Shown here piece by piece: positions 1 to 8,560 of a DNA stretch of 64,000 nt (its first letter is position 1; each line of letters starts with the position of its first letter). Source of the stretch: Lentilactobacillus parabuchneri DSM 5707 = NBRC 107865. GTDB taxonomy: Bacteria > Bacillota > Bacilli > Lactobacillales > Lactobacillaceae. The position numbers and the translations under genes were made by a program. The DNA lies in the NCBI RefSeq assembly GCF_001435315.1, contig NZ_AZGK01000002.1:262763-326762 (forward strand), in the 5' to 3' direction. Under the pieces are notes generated by a model. That model made no database searches and was not told where the DNA came from. It was given only the letters and a program-made list of their open reading frames with translations.

Positions 1-162
1 AATATTACGTTAGCGGCTGCCGAAAAGAATCCCGATGCTAAGCCACTCGCAGATGCGTTTAAAAAGATGCTCGACGAAGGCAAGTTAGGTATCGAATCTG
101 GAGAAGGGTTCTACAAATATCCCGATCCAGAGTATAAGACAAAGGAATTTTTGCAGGGTTAA
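1..162 (+). CDS. 3-hydroxyacyl-CoA dehydrogenase, C-terminal end (partial)
   Basis: Frame 1 is open from the window edge to TAA at 160-162 and gives the last 53 residues of a protein. The segment with GIESGEGFYKYPDPEY matches the end of the C-terminal helical domain of 3-hydroxyacyl-CoA / 3-hydroxybutyryl-CoA dehydrogenases, where the G-x-G-FY-Y motif is conserved. The NAD-binding part lies outside the window, so the substrate cannot be judged. The gene is followed by a bidirectional terminator and a convergent tautomerase gene. Confidence 0.72.
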   Translation, partial: NITLAAAEKNPDAKPLADAFKKMLDEGKLGIESGEGFYKYPDPEYKTKEFLQG

Positions 163-175
163 TACAAAATAAAAT

Positions 176-216
176 GAGAACCACGGCTGGATGCGATAGC
201 CGCGGTTCTCATTTTT
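176..216. terminator. Bidirectional terminator
   Basis: A 13-bp stem with one mismatch (176-188 pairing with 198-210), a 9-nt loop and a T run lies between the converging dehydrogenase and tautomerase genes. Confidence 0.8.
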
Positions 217-221
217 ATTAA

Positions 222-611
222 TTAAAGCTTTCCAGTTAAAAACTGTGCTTCCCCATTACCGAAGCTCCAATCGTCATCGTTGTTTGGTACTAGGCTGACG
301 ATGAAGTCTTCTTTTCGGATACCAAGTTCCCCATGCAAGCGGTCGGCTAATTTTTGATAAAAGGCCTGCTTGTCCTTGGTCGTTCGTGGGCGGGTCACCA
401 AGTTGAAGAAGACCACGTCTTTTGTTCGTTCAATGCCCAATCCAGTATCGAGGATCTGCATTTCGACTGGTTCGTGCTGGGTCAAAATTTGATAGCGGTC
501 TCCCTTTGGTGTGTGGAAAGTGTCGAGTTGGACTTCGTAGGCAACGTCCAGCATTTTCTTGAGATAAGTTTCGTCATGACCTTTGATGACGTCGATTCGC
601 ATAAGTGGCAT
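222..611 (-). CDS. Tautomerase family protein
   Basis: A 129-aa protein of the tautomerase / MIF superfamily (long-form, tautomerase_2-like). These enzymes use the N-terminal proline, exposed once Met is removed, as a general base. The start was chosen at 611 (MPLMRID) and not six bases upstream: GGAGG lies 7 nt before this ATG but only 1 nt before the upstream ATG, and only this start places Pro at position 2. The length fits fused two-motif members rather than 60-aa 4-oxalocrotonate tautomerase. The physiological substrate is unknown. It is convergent with the dehydrogenase at the window start and divergent from formate dehydrogenase. Confidence 0.8.
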   Translation of the reverse strand: MPLMRIDVIKGHDETYLKKMLDVAYEVQLDTFHTPKGDRYQILTQHEPVEMQILDTGLGIERTKDVVFFNLVTRPRTTKDKQAFYQKLADRLHGELGIRKEDFIVSLVPNNDDDWSFGNGEAQFLTGKL

Positions 612-712
612 GTTCATTCCTCCATTTTGTGGGTATTTATTATTTTAAGTATATGCTGATTTTGCTGGAAGCAAAGGATTTATGCCTGACTAAAAAATAA
701 AAAACACTTTGG

Positions 713-740
713 TTGAAAACGCTTACAGACGTGCTAGAAT
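713..740 (+). promoter_or_regulatory. fdh promoter overlapped by a cre box
   Basis: -35 TTGAAA (713-718) and -10 TAGAAT (735-740) with a 16-nt spacer. The sequence TGAAAACGCTTACA at 714-727 matches the CcpA cre consensus TGWAANCGNTNWCA fully and covers the -35 and spacer, so carbon catabolite repression of formate dehydrogenase is expected. Confidence 0.75.
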
Positions 741-793
741 TTAGACGCTGAGAAATGTTGGTTTGGTTTGCTTTGTAGAAAGGATCGATCACT

Positions 794-1990
794 ATGACCA
801 AAGTTTTAGCTGTTCTGTATCCGGACCCCGTTGATGGGTTCCCGCCAAAGTACGTTCGAGATGATGTTCCAAAGATTACCCATTATCCGGATGGATCAAC
901 GGTACCGACTCCTGAAGGGATTGATTTCAAGCCTGGCGAGTTACTGGGAAGTGTTTCCGGTGGCCTTGGTTTGAAGAAATACTTGGAGTCAAAAGGGGTT
1001 GAATTTGTCGTCACATCCGATAAAGAGGGACCTGATTCCGTATTTGAAAAGGAATTACCAACCGCTGATGTTGTGATTTCACAGCCATTTTGGCCGGCAT
1101 ATCTAACGGCTGATTTGATTGCGAAAGCCAAGAACTTAAAGTTGGCCATCACTGCCGGAATTGGATCTGATCACGTTGATTTGAACGCTGCTAATGAGCA
1201 CAACATTACCGTTGCCGAAGTCACGTATAGTAACAGTGTCAGCGTGGCAGAAGCCGAAGTCATGCAGTTATTGGCGTTAGTCCGAAACTTCATTCCGGCT
1301 CATGATATCGTCAAAGCTGGTGGCTGGAATATTGCTGACGCTGCTTCTCGGGCCTATGATCTTGAAGGGATGACGGTTGGTGTAATTGGCGCTGGCCGAA
1401 TTGGTCGGGCCGTCTTGGAGCGATTGAAACCATTTGGCGTTAAATTAGTCTACAACCAACGTCATCAATTACCTGCCGACGTTGAGAAGGATCTGGGGTT
1501 AACCTACTATCCAGACGTTCATGAAATGGTTAAGGTTGTGGACGCCGTTGTTTTGGCTGCACCATTACACGCCCAAACCTATCACTTGTTTAACGACGAA
1601 GTTCTCGCAACGATGAAACGTGGCGCATACATCGTTAACAATAGCCGTGGTGAAGAAGTTGACCGTGACGCTATCGTTCGTGCTCTGAATTCTGGCCAAA
1701 TCGGCGGCTACTCTGGCGATGTTTGGTACCCACAGCCAGCACCAAAGGATCACCCATGGCGAACAATGCCAAACGAAGCGATGACCCCACATATGTCCGG
1801 AACCACATTGTCAGCCCAAGCTCGATACGCAGCCGGCACCCGTGAAATTCTCGAAGATTTCTTGGAGGACAAACCAATCCGTCCTGAGTACTTAATTGCT
1901 CAAGGTGGGAGTTTGGCCGGTACTGGTGCCAAATCTTACACCGTTAAGAAGGGTGAGGAGACACCAGGTAGTGGCGAGGATGAGAAGTAG
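794..1990 (+). CDS. fdh: Formate dehydrogenase, D-2-hydroxyacid dehydrogenase type, probably NADP-using
   Basis: A 398-aa soluble, metal-free formate dehydrogenase oxidising formate to CO2. Family landmarks are all present: PFWPAY at 98-103, a substrate-binding Asn147, the Rossmann motif GAGRIG at 199-204, Arg285, the QPAPKDHPW stretch around 314-322 and catalytic His333 in MTPHMSG. Numbering runs one ahead of the Pseudomonas enzyme. At the residue equivalent to Asp221, which selects NAD+ in that enzyme, this protein has Gln222 (YNQRH), the state linked with NADP+ use in the Lactobacillus buchneri and Burkholderia stabilis enzymes. Start ATG has AAAGGA upstream. It is a single-gene unit with its own promoter and cre box and a strong hairpin downstream. 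Confidence 0.93.
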   Translation: MTKVLAVLYPDPVDGFPPKYVRDDVPKITHYPDGSTVPTPEGIDFKPGELLGSVSGGLGLKKYLESKGVEFVVTSDKEGPDSVFEKELPTADVVISQPFWPAYLTADLIAKAKNLKLAITAGIGSDHVDLNAANEHNITVAEVTYSNSVSVAEAEVMQLLALVRNFIPAHDIVKAGGWNIADAASRAYDLEGMTVGVIGAGRIGRAVLERLKPFGVKLVYNQRHQLPADVEKDLGLTYYPDVHEMVKVVDAVVLAAPLHAQTYHLFNDEVLATMKRGAYIVNNSRGEEVDRDAIVRALNSGQIGGYSGDVWYPQPAPKDHPWRTMPNEAMTPHMSGTTLSAQARYAAGTREILEDFLEDKPIRPEYLIAQGGSLAGTGAKSYTVKKGEETPGSGEDEK

Positions 1991-2018
1991 GAGCTCTAAA
2001 TATTAAACATTGTTACAC

Positions 2019-2080
2019 AAAAATGGTTCATTGGAAACGTTGGGGGAACCCCCCCAATAATTTTCCATGAGCCATTTTTG
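2019..2080. terminator. Large bidirectional terminator hairpin
   Basis: A long interrupted stem: AAAAATGG pairs with CCATTTTT, and an inner TTGGGGG pairs with CCCCCAA. It lies between the convergent fdh and lacI-type genes and has T runs on both strands. Confidence 0.75.
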
Positions 2081-2090
2081 TCATAGAATT

Positions 2091-3098
2091 TTAATCAATT
2101 AAAGAATTCCGGATTTTTAGCTCACTTTCAACAAGTACCGTTTTCTGAGAAAGAGGGTTGCCGCTTAAAATATTAATTAATATTTCGGCAGATTTTTCAC
2201 CCATCTTCTTTGGGTTTTGCTGGATTGTTGTTATCTGTGGCTGCATTAACTGTGCCCAATCCCAATCATCAAAAGCTGTCACTCCAATATCTTTTGGGAT
2301 GAGAATGTGGAACTTTGAGAGTAGTTTCCTAACACGCATTAAGACCGTTCCCTTTAGAGCGTAGATAACGGATTTTGACTTCAACGCATCTGTTTTTTTC
2401 ATTATTTGTGAATAGATAAAATCATCTGTAGTTTCAGTGTCAATCTCAATACGGTCAACGATTACATTGGTACCTTTAGCTGCATCTTGAACAGCCTGAT
2501 AACGGTCCATTCTTACTTCATTGTCGGATAGCGGTTCACTAATAGTGATGATTCTCTTATATCCCATCCGAATTATCAGTTCAGATAGAACTTTGGAATA
2601 ACCATAATTATCCGTGGATACTTCTGGCCAATTCTCTTGGTTAATCTTTCGATCAACAATGACAATTGGGGTGTCAGCGATCCTAATAAACTCATAGTTT
2701 TTTGGATCAGTACTGATGGGTTGCAAAATAATACCATCTACTTGAAGGTCTAATAGGCGTTGAAGCTGATTGTGTTCACGTTTGATGGAGTTATCTGAGT
2801 TCATGAGTAAAATTTGATAACCATGCTGTTCAAATACTTTATCCGACCCTTTAAATAAAATTGAGGAAAAGATGTTTTCAATATCAGCAACAACCATACC
2901 AATTAAATGAGTAGTTTGATTTTTTAAAGATTGGGCTTGAAGATTGATATGGTAGTTAGTATCACTGATTATTTGTTGGACTTTAGTTCGAGTTTCGTCA
3001 GACATTTTATCAAAGTGTCCGTTCAAATATCGAGAAACCGTTGCAGTAGAAACCCCTGCCATCCGGGCTATTTCACTGATTGTTAACCGCTTATTCAT
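2091..3098 (-). CDS. LacI-family transcriptional regulator of the 2-8 kb sugar-acid locus
   Basis: A 335-aa LacI/GalR repressor. The N-terminal helix-turn-helix (TISEIARMAGVSTATVSRYL) is followed by a periplasmic-binding-like effector domain, with the FDDWDW and TTIQQNP stretches seen in KdgR-like members. The ATG at 3098 is preferred over a GTG at 3107 because GAGGTG sits 6 nt before it and overlaps the GTG. It is last in a minus-strand set after the permease and lactonase and probably controls both these and the divergent operon through the palindromic operators at 5550-5577 and 5734-5745. The effector is unknown; a keto-deoxy sugar acid is plausible from its KdgR-like look. Confidence 0.85.
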   Translation of the reverse strand: MNKRLTISEIARMAGVSTATVSRYLNGHFDKMSDETRTKVQQIISDTNYHINLQAQSLKNQTTHLIGMVVADIENIFSSILFKGSDKVFEQHGYQILLMNSDNSIKREHNQLQRLLDLQVDGIILQPISTDPKNYEFIRIADTPIVIVDRKINQENWPEVSTDNYGYSKVLSELIIRMGYKRIITISEPLSDNEVRMDRYQAVQDAAKGTNVIVDRIEIDTETTDDFIYSQIMKKTDALKSKSVIYALKGTVLMRVRKLLSKFHILIPKDIGVTAFDDWDWAQLMQPQITTIQQNPKKMGEKSAEILINILSGNPLSQKTVLVESELKIRNSLID

Positions 3099-3189
3099 AA
3101 TGTTCACCTCGTACTTTCACCTTTTAATTGTACCTGATAACACGATGCTAGTGAACTATATTAATAATTTGCGCATTTAACGATGTGGT

Positions 3190-4221
3190 TTATTGAGTAC
3201 AAAGCAAGCATACAGGCTCTGGGATAAAGTTGTCTTTAGACACAAGTGTTAGAGTTCCGTTGGTTGAATCTCTACTGAAAATGGTTACATTATCAGATTT
3301 TTGATTTCCGACAAATAAGAACTTTTCTGATTGATCTAGGCAAAATTCGCGAGGAAAACAACCTTCACTTGGCACGTTTTGGACCATTTTTAATGTTTGA
3401 TCGCTCGCATTAACCTGATAAACAGATATCGAATTATGTCCGCGATTTGATACATATAAATATTTTTCATCATGTGTTAGGTGCATTCCTCCACAGCCAT
3501 TTTGTCCCACCCAATTATCAGGGATCGTTGAAACTATTTGAGTTTGAGCAAAAGTTTCTGTGCTTGGGTTGTAGATTAATAGACCAATCTGACTTGCCAA
3601 TTCTCCTAATACATAAGCATGGATGCCATCACGAAGAAAGGTTATTTTTTTCGGCCCGAAACCTTGACGTGTACAAAATGTTGATATTTTGCTTATGACC
3701 CGACCATTTTTGTTTATACTAAAAATTAAGATTTCATCGGTTCCCAAATCGGCTATGCAAAGTTTACCGTCAGGTGAAATTTGAGCGTAGTGAACATGAG
3801 AATTGCTTTGTTGAGGTAAAATGCCATGACCCATATTATGGATTTCGTCCACTAACTTAATATCTCCATTTTTTTGGATTTTAAATATTTGAACAAATCC
3901 ATTGTTATAATTACTTGCAAATACCAATTTGTATTTTTCATTGATAGTTATATTCACTGGTGATGAATTATGGAATAAATGCTTTTCAATTTCTTCAATA
4001 TTATTGGTGGAGTAATCAAATACTGCAACTCCGCCCATACTATCCTCTTGGTCGACAGCATAAATGTTTTGACCGTTTGAGAGTGCTAAATAGGTGGGCG
4101 CACCTATCTTTACAGATAAATGTGGGAATTCTAATTTTTGGGAGTCGGTATCGAAATCTGCTTCATAGATACCCTTGGAGTCTCTTGCAGAGTAGGTACC
4201 AAAAATAATTGTTTCTTTCAA
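3190..4221 (-). CDS. Lactonase family beta-propeller protein
   Basis: A 343-aa protein of the YkgB/Pgl lactonase family (seven-bladed propeller), related to 6-phosphogluconolactonase. The visible repeat pattern is of the type KLCIADLGTDEILIF and KYLYVSNRGHNSISVY, in which (V/A)SNRG...SI recurs. There is no signal peptide, so it acts in the cytoplasm, presumably hydrolysing a sugar lactone to its acid. The start is TTG with GGAGG 6 nt upstream. It lies 25 nt downstream of the permease gene and is followed by the LacI gene. The substrate is not determined by sequence; the neighbours suggest an aldonate or uronate lactone. Confidence 0.8.
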   Translation of the reverse strand: MKETIIFGTYSARDSKGIYEADFDTDSQKLEFPHLSVKIGAPTYLALSNGQNIYAVDQEDSMGGVAVFDYSTNNIEEIEKHLFHNSSPVNITINEKYKLVFASNYNNGFVQIFKIQKNGDIKLVDEIHNMGHGILPQQSNSHVHYAQISPDGKLCIADLGTDEILIFSINKNGRVISKISTFCTRQGFGPKKITFLRDGIHAYVLGELASQIGLLIYNPSTETFAQTQIVSTIPDNWVGQNGCGGMHLTHDEKYLYVSNRGHNSISVYQVNASDQTLKMVQNVPSEGCFPREFCLDQSEKFLFVGNQKSDNVTIFSRDSTNGTLTLVSKDNFIPEPVCLLCTQ

Positions 4222-4246
4222 AGTAAGCCTCCTAGAAAATTGTTTG

Positions 4247-5518
4247 CTACTTAAACATAACTGCTGCTAGCAATAAGTTGAGAATACTTGTGATCCAACC
4301 GAATGGGACACCGGTAATCAAGAACTTTTTAACATCGAGTTTTTCATGTTCCACTACCCATAAGTTCCAAGACTGGGTGATACAAGTCGAAATGGCAATT
4401 GATACGCCAGGAACTAAGATGGCGGCGAACGCAAAGTATTGGTTAAAGAATCCGGTTGCAGCAAGTACCGCTGCAGTAGCCGATCCAGCTCCCCACACCA
4501 TTAATGGTCCTCGGAATAAAGCTAGCGGTGCTAAAACTCCAAAAGCAATTGCTAATACGAGCGGACTGTGAGGGACGATACTTTGCAAAATACCACTAAA
4601 CCGTGCCGTGTCCTTAACTGCAGCTGCGCTAAACATAGTCAGAAATAGCAACATAATTATTAATCCTGAAATATCAGATATAGCTTGCGAAATAGTTTTA
4701 TTGATGAGTTCTAGTGCCGACTTATAGGATTTTAGATTCCCGGTAATTAATAATACAAGAAAGATAGATAACATTAATGCAGGAATTGGTTCCCAGTGAA
4801 AAGCTAAATTCATAAATACCGGCATGATTGGGAGTACATAAGCAATCTTGGGTACTTTGCTGGTGGATTCATCAACCGATATATTTTTTGCATCATTTTT
4901 ATGAATGGATTTTGCGTGGATTAAGATAAAAATGATAACAATCAATAATTGGACTGCCATAGCACTGAAGCCATAAGTTAGATATTTTGCGCCATAAACC
5001 ACCTTAGGGAAGAACAGTTGCAACTGCTTGATAATTACAATATTGACATACATCGGCGCGCCAATTGACATTACAAATGCTGTAATAGCAACATTTTTTG
5101 GTAATCCAAGAGATCTTAATATTGGTAACAGAATAACCTCAATGGCAATGACTGCGCCTACTCCATAAGAACTTGTGAAAATAAAAGACGTGACTAAACA
5201 AATTAGAATTGTAGCAATTATAGGCCGTTTATAACTGACCTTAATCGTTTGTTCACTTATTGCACCAGCAATTCCGGTATCAACAAGGACCCGCCCAAAC
5301 CAAGATCCGAAGATGATGACCATAATTGTTGACCCGTAATCTAAGGCAGGTTTGGAGAAAACATTTGTAATTGCATCTTTGTAAGGGATTCCCCCAATAA
5401 TTGTCCAAAGGATCGCCATTAGGAGAAATCCTATCATAATGTTTCCACCCTTCATCACGAAAGCAATGAAACCAACAAAGGTTAGCAGCAAAAGGATGCC
5501 GATAATAATACTTGTCAT
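4247..5518 (-). CDS. Sugar-acid permease, GntP/ion-transporter-superfamily type
   Basis: A 423-aa, very hydrophobic protein with about 11-12 predicted membrane segments and a hydrophilic loop around residues 205-225 (HKNDAKNISVDESTSK). The arrangement and Gly-rich hairpins resemble GntP/DcuC-like organic-acid permeases, but I see no signature that fixes the subfamily. ATG at 5518 was chosen over GTG at 5527 for ribosome-site spacing. It is the first gene of the minus-strand operon, followed by the lactonase. The pairing of permease, lactonase and LacI regulator suggests import of a sugar acid or its lactone. Confidence 0.65.
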   Translation of the reverse strand: MTSIIIGILLLLTFVGFIAFVMKGGNIMIGFLLMAILWTIIGGIPYKDAITNVFSKPALDYGSTIMVIIFGSWFGRVLVDTGIAGAISEQTIKVSYKRPIIATILICLVTSFIFTSSYGVGAVIAIEVILLPILRSLGLPKNVAITAFVMSIGAPMYVNIVIIKQLQLFFPKVVYGAKYLTYGFSAMAVQLLIVIIFILIHAKSIHKNDAKNISVDESTSKVPKIAYVLPIMPVFMNLAFHWEPIPALMLSIFLVLLITGNLKSYKSALELINKTISQAISDISGLIIMLLFLTMFSAAAVKDTARFSGILQSIVPHSPLVLAIAFGVLAPLALFRGPLMVWGAGSATAAVLAATGFFNQYFAFAAILVPGVSIAISTCITQSWNLWVVEHEKLDVKKFLITGVPFGWITSILNLLLAAVMFK

Positions 5519-5549
5519 TTGTACCACACTCCATATATTTTTTTCTTTA

Positions 5550-5606
5550 GGTAATCGATTAACTGAAATCGGTTACATATTACCCCCAAAAATTGTGAAT
5601 TGTCAA
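5550..5606 (-). promoter_or_regulatory. Promoter and paired operators for the permease operon
   Basis: On the minus strand, -35 TTGACA (5606-5601) and -10 TAATAT (5582-5577) have an 18-nt spacer. Directly downstream lie TGAAATCGGTTACA (5564-5577), which also fits the cre consensus, and GGTAATCGATTAAC (5550-5563). Both look like LacI-family operators placed to block the promoter. Confidence 0.7.
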
Positions 5607-5690
5607 ACAAAAAAGTAAAAACAAAAGAAAAATTTTTGACGTTCCCTATTAAATCCATTAATAACAGGATTTATTTCCTAAAAAATAGTG

Positions 5691-5745
5691 TTGACTTTGT
5701 AATTATGAAAGAATATTATGATGATGTATTAGGGTAATCGATTAC
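5691..5745 (+). promoter_or_regulatory. Promoter and palindromic operator of the isomerase/SDR operon
   Basis: -35 TTGACT (5691-5696), 17-nt spacer, -10 TATTAT (5714-5719), then the perfect palindrome GTAATCGATTAC at 5734-5745 near the start of transcription. The half-site GTAATCG also occurs at 5551, so one LacI regulator probably controls both divergent operons. Confidence 0.75.
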
Positions 5746-5773
5746 ATAAAATAATCAATGGAGGTAACAATTT

Positions 5774-6520
5774 ATGAATTCTAACAGATTGGTATTGAAC
5801 ACTTTGGTTAAACAAAGTGAACATAATTCAGGCATCGCTCAAGATAAGTTAGTGACGGAGTTGCTAGACAGCGGAGTTAGTAACATTGAATTACGAAGAG
5901 AATATGGAAATTCAACGATTAGTGAATTTGATCGTTTATCAAAATTCCGGATGAAAAAGCGTATCAATTATTTCTATTCGATCCCAGACGATCTATTTAT
6001 TAACAAACACTTGAACTTAAATATCCTTCAATATGTATCGGAAGCACAACGCTTGGGTGCCAGTTACATTAAGATGAATCTTGGAGATTTTGATGAATCA
6101 AACGATACTTTTATTGATTATTTATTGACGATTATTCCCTCTGGTATTCAGTTAAACGTTGAGAATGATCAAACGGAGAGTAATAGTGATATCGAAAAAC
6201 TGTCTTTGTTCTTCGAAAAATTTGAGGGACGTAATCAGAAAGTGGGATTTGTAAATGATTTAGGAAACTGGATTTTTACAGACCAAGATGCCATAACTGC
6301 AACAAATCGATTGCTCAAATATACTCGATTTGTCCATTTGAAGGGTTATGTATTAGATCAAGACAATAAACCAAAGACGGTTTCGTTTGTTGATGGCAAG
6401 CTTAACTGGAGGTTGCTGTTGGAAAAGTTTTCGAAGGACTTGCCAATTGCATTGGAGTATCCGGCAGATGATGTTTCATTACAGGCTGATATTCAAACTT
6501 TAATAAGTGAAGATCTATAA
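5774..6520 (+). CDS. Sugar phosphate isomerase/epimerase-like TIM-barrel protein
   Basis: A 248-aa protein of the xylose-isomerase-like TIM-barrel superfamily. Glu/Asp/His residues placed as in metal-binding members occur in VSNIELRREYG (near residue 40), LNVENDQTE (near 125), FVNDLGNW (near 165), FVHLKGY (near 190) and ALEYPAD near the end. GGAGG lies 9 nt before the ATG. It is first in a plus-strand operon, directly abutting the SDR gene. The family includes ketose epimerases and inosose isomerases. The substrate is unknown; a sugar acid is inferred from the neighbours. Confidence 0.72.
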   Translation: MNSNRLVLNTLVKQSEHNSGIAQDKLVTELLDSGVSNIELRREYGNSTISEFDRLSKFRMKKRINYFYSIPDDLFINKHLNLNILQYVSEAQRLGASYIKMNLGDFDESNDTFIDYLLTIIPSGIQLNVENDQTESNSDIEKLSLFFEKFEGRNQKVGFVNDLGNWIFTDQDAITATNRLLKYTRFVHLKGYVLDQDNKPKTVSFVDGKLNWRLLLEKFSKDLPIALEYPADDVSLQADIQTLISEDL

Positions 6521-6535
6521 GTGAAAGAGGTAATA

Positions 6536-7321
6536 ATGATGAGTAAGGAAGCTCAGTTTAGTACGGATAAGTTTCGCTTGGATGGCAAAGTTGCGATTAT
6601 TACTGGTGGTGCATCGGGTTTGGGCTTTAACTATACAAAAGCTATGTTGATATCTGGCGCGAAAGTTGTCATTGCTAGTTATGATGAAAAAGGATGGGAT
6701 GAGACAAGTAAATTTGCAAAAAGTGTTAATGGTGAAGTCAAGTTCATTAAGATTGATGTAACTGCTAAAGAGGCACCAGACATAATCGTAAATGCGGCAC
6801 TTTCAAAATTTCAAAAGATTGATATCTTGGTAAACAACGCAGGAATGCAACGTCGTAATAACTGGGAAGAATTTAAAGATTCTGATTGGAACGCTGTTAT
6901 TAACCTGAATTTGAATGCGTTATATTTCTTATCGCATGCTGTAGCAAAAGTTATGTCTAAACAAAATTCTGGCAAGATTATCAACATCGGATCGATGCAA
7001 TCTTTCAGAGCGGGAAAATTTATATTCCCATATACTGCCAGTAAGCATGGAGTAGTTGGGCTTACTAAAGCATATGCTGATGCATTGGCTGAAGACAATA
7101 TTCAAGTTAACGCAATTGCACCTGGCTATATTGATACACCAATGACAAAAGCACTCCAAGAAGATAAGAGTCGGAATACTGAAATATTGGCGCATATTCC
7201 AGCTGGACACTGGGCAGATCCATCAGAATTGATGGGAACCATCGTCTTTCTTGCAAGCGATGCGTCGAATTATGTTACTGGGGTAACGATCCCTGTTGAT
7301 GGCGGATACTTACTTCGATAA
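6536..7321 (+). CDS. KduD-like short-chain dehydrogenase/reductase
   Basis: A classical SDR of about 261 aa: TGGASGLG cofactor loop, NNAG, active-site Ser in NIGSMQSF and YTASK (Tyr-x-x-x-Lys). The C-terminal part (GHWADPSELMG, VPVDGGYL-like) is close to 2-deoxy-D-gluconate / 2-dehydro-3-deoxy-D-gluconate 5-dehydrogenase (KduD). A second KduD-like gene lies at 26191-27006 in the pectin island, so this copy probably acts on a different keto acid. ATG at 6536 or 6539 is preferred over the upstream GTG at 6521, because GAGG at 6527-6530 lies at the right distance. It continues the isomerase operon. Confidence 0.85.
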   Translation: MMSKEAQFSTDKFRLDGKVAIITGGASGLGFNYTKAMLISGAKVVIASYDEKGWDETSKFAKSVNGEVKFIKIDVTAKEAPDIIVNAALSKFQKIDILVNNAGMQRRNNWEEFKDSDWNAVINLNLNALYFLSHAVAKVMSKQNSGKIINIGSMQSFRAGKFIFPYTASKHGVVGLTKAYADALAEDNIQVNAIAPGYIDTPMTKALQEDKSRNTEILAHIPAGHWADPSELMGTIVFLASDASNYVTGVTIPVDGGYLLR

Positions 7322-7339
7322 AATGGAGGATTAAAAATT

Positions 7340-8287
7340 ATGGGTAAAAAAGTTGCAGTACCACAGAGCTTGTCACAGGCTGGAAAAGACTATCTTGTGA
7401 ATCACGGGATGAATGTTGTTGAATTGCCAGATACAAAAGCGGAAACAATTACTTCAAAAGCCGCAGACGTTGATGGTATTGTATTGATGACCGAGCCATT
7501 TCCTAATGAAACTATTAATCGGTTACCGAACTTAAAAATAATTGCGCGACATGGTGTTGGCTTTGATAACATAGATACCGATTATATGGCCCAAAATAAC
7601 ATTTGGGTTACAATTACACCAAATGCCAACGCGGCAACAGTTGCTGAAACAACTTTGGCAGAAATTCTTGATATTTCAAAGAATGTAACAGCCATTTCAG
7701 ATCATATGCGAAAAGGGGATTTTAACTATAAATCATCTCATATGGGATTCGATCTTGCTGGAAAAACACTTGGAATTATGGGATATGGACGAATTGGAAA
7801 AATGGTGGCAAAAAAAGTGAGTTCATTAGATTTAAATATCCTTATTTACGATCCATTTGTCAATTCGGCTGAATATGGTAAAGTTGTTGACAAAGAAACC
7901 TTGCTTACAAATTCAGATGTGATTACTTTGCATATGGCCGTCACACCAGAAAATAAGCAAGGATTTGCAAAAAGGGAATTCGAATTAATGAAGAAATCTG
8001 CAGTATTAATAAACTTGGGGCGTGGGTCTTTAGTTAAACAAGACGACTTAATTGACGCCTTGAAGACACGCGAAATTCGTGCTGCTGCCCTTGACGTATT
8101 TGATGAAGAGCCATTACCCTTGACCAGCGATTTTTATAAACTAGATAATGTTTTGTTAACACCACATATTGCTTCCAATACTACAGAGTGTATGGCCAGA
8201 ATGGCAGTCGACTCTGCGAGTGAAGTCGTAAGGGTTCTTTCTGCGGAAAGTCCGAAATGGCCAGTTAATTCTATTAATCGAAAGTGA
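7340..8287 (+). CDS. D-isomer-specific 2-hydroxyacid dehydrogenase
   Basis: A 315-aa NAD(P)-dependent 2-hydroxyacid dehydrogenase of the SerA/glyoxylate-reductase group. Visible are GYGRIG in the Rossmann fold, the catalytic Arg in NLGRGSLV, Glu in FDEEPLP and His in LTPHIASNT. It is shorter than full SerA and has no ACT domain, so it is not a typical biosynthetic phosphoglycerate dehydrogenase. GGAGG lies before the ATG, 18 nt after the SDR. In this operon it may reduce hydroxypyruvate, glyoxylate or a 2-keto sugar acid, regenerating NAD(P)+; this role is inferred from context. Confidence 0.85.
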   Translation: MGKKVAVPQSLSQAGKDYLVNHGMNVVELPDTKAETITSKAADVDGIVLMTEPFPNETINRLPNLKIIARHGVGFDNIDTDYMAQNNIWVTITPNANAATVAETTLAEILDISKNVTAISDHMRKGDFNYKSSHMGFDLAGKTLGIMGYGRIGKMVAKKVSSLDLNILIYDPFVNSAEYGKVVDKETLLTNSDVITLHMAVTPENKQGFAKREFELMKKSAVLINLGRGSLVKQDDLIDALKTREIRAAALDVFDEEPLPLTSDFYKLDNVLLTPHIASNTTECMARMAVDSASEVVRVLSAESPKWPVNSINRK

Positions 8288-8296
8288 GCGATTACA

Positions 8297-8560
8297 ATGA
8301 TGAAAGATGGACGGACGCGTATAGATGCTGAAAAATTTGCATATAATGCATTGTCGACCATTCATTTTCATGAGACCGATGACTATGAACGGCAGAATAA
8401 AGAGCGTTTGGCGGTATTTTTAATGCTAAAATATTTAGCTGATGATTTTAATAATTTAGAGAATAAGGCTTTCGATATAGCTGAAAACAATGACGATCAG
8501 TTATCTAAATTAGGATTTCACGAGTTATTGGTACGAATTAATCAGTTGAACAAGTATTAA
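8297..8560 (+). CDS. Small hypothetical protein
   Basis: An 87-aa, mostly helical and acidic protein I do not recognise. It has no signal peptide or membrane segment, and the second half is rich in Asp, Asn, Leu and Lys. It starts 9 nt after the dehydrogenase stop, with only a weak ribosome site (GAGCG), so translational coupling is likely. Its length and helical look recall small bacteriocin-immunity-like proteins, but I see no diagnostic motif and do not assign that. It is the last gene of the operon before the palindrome interrupted by the insertion sequence. Confidence 0.5.
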   Translation: MMKDGRTRIDAEKFAYNALSTIHFHETDDYERQNKERLAVFLMLKYLADDFNNLENKAFDIAENNDDQLSKLGFHELLVRINQLNKY

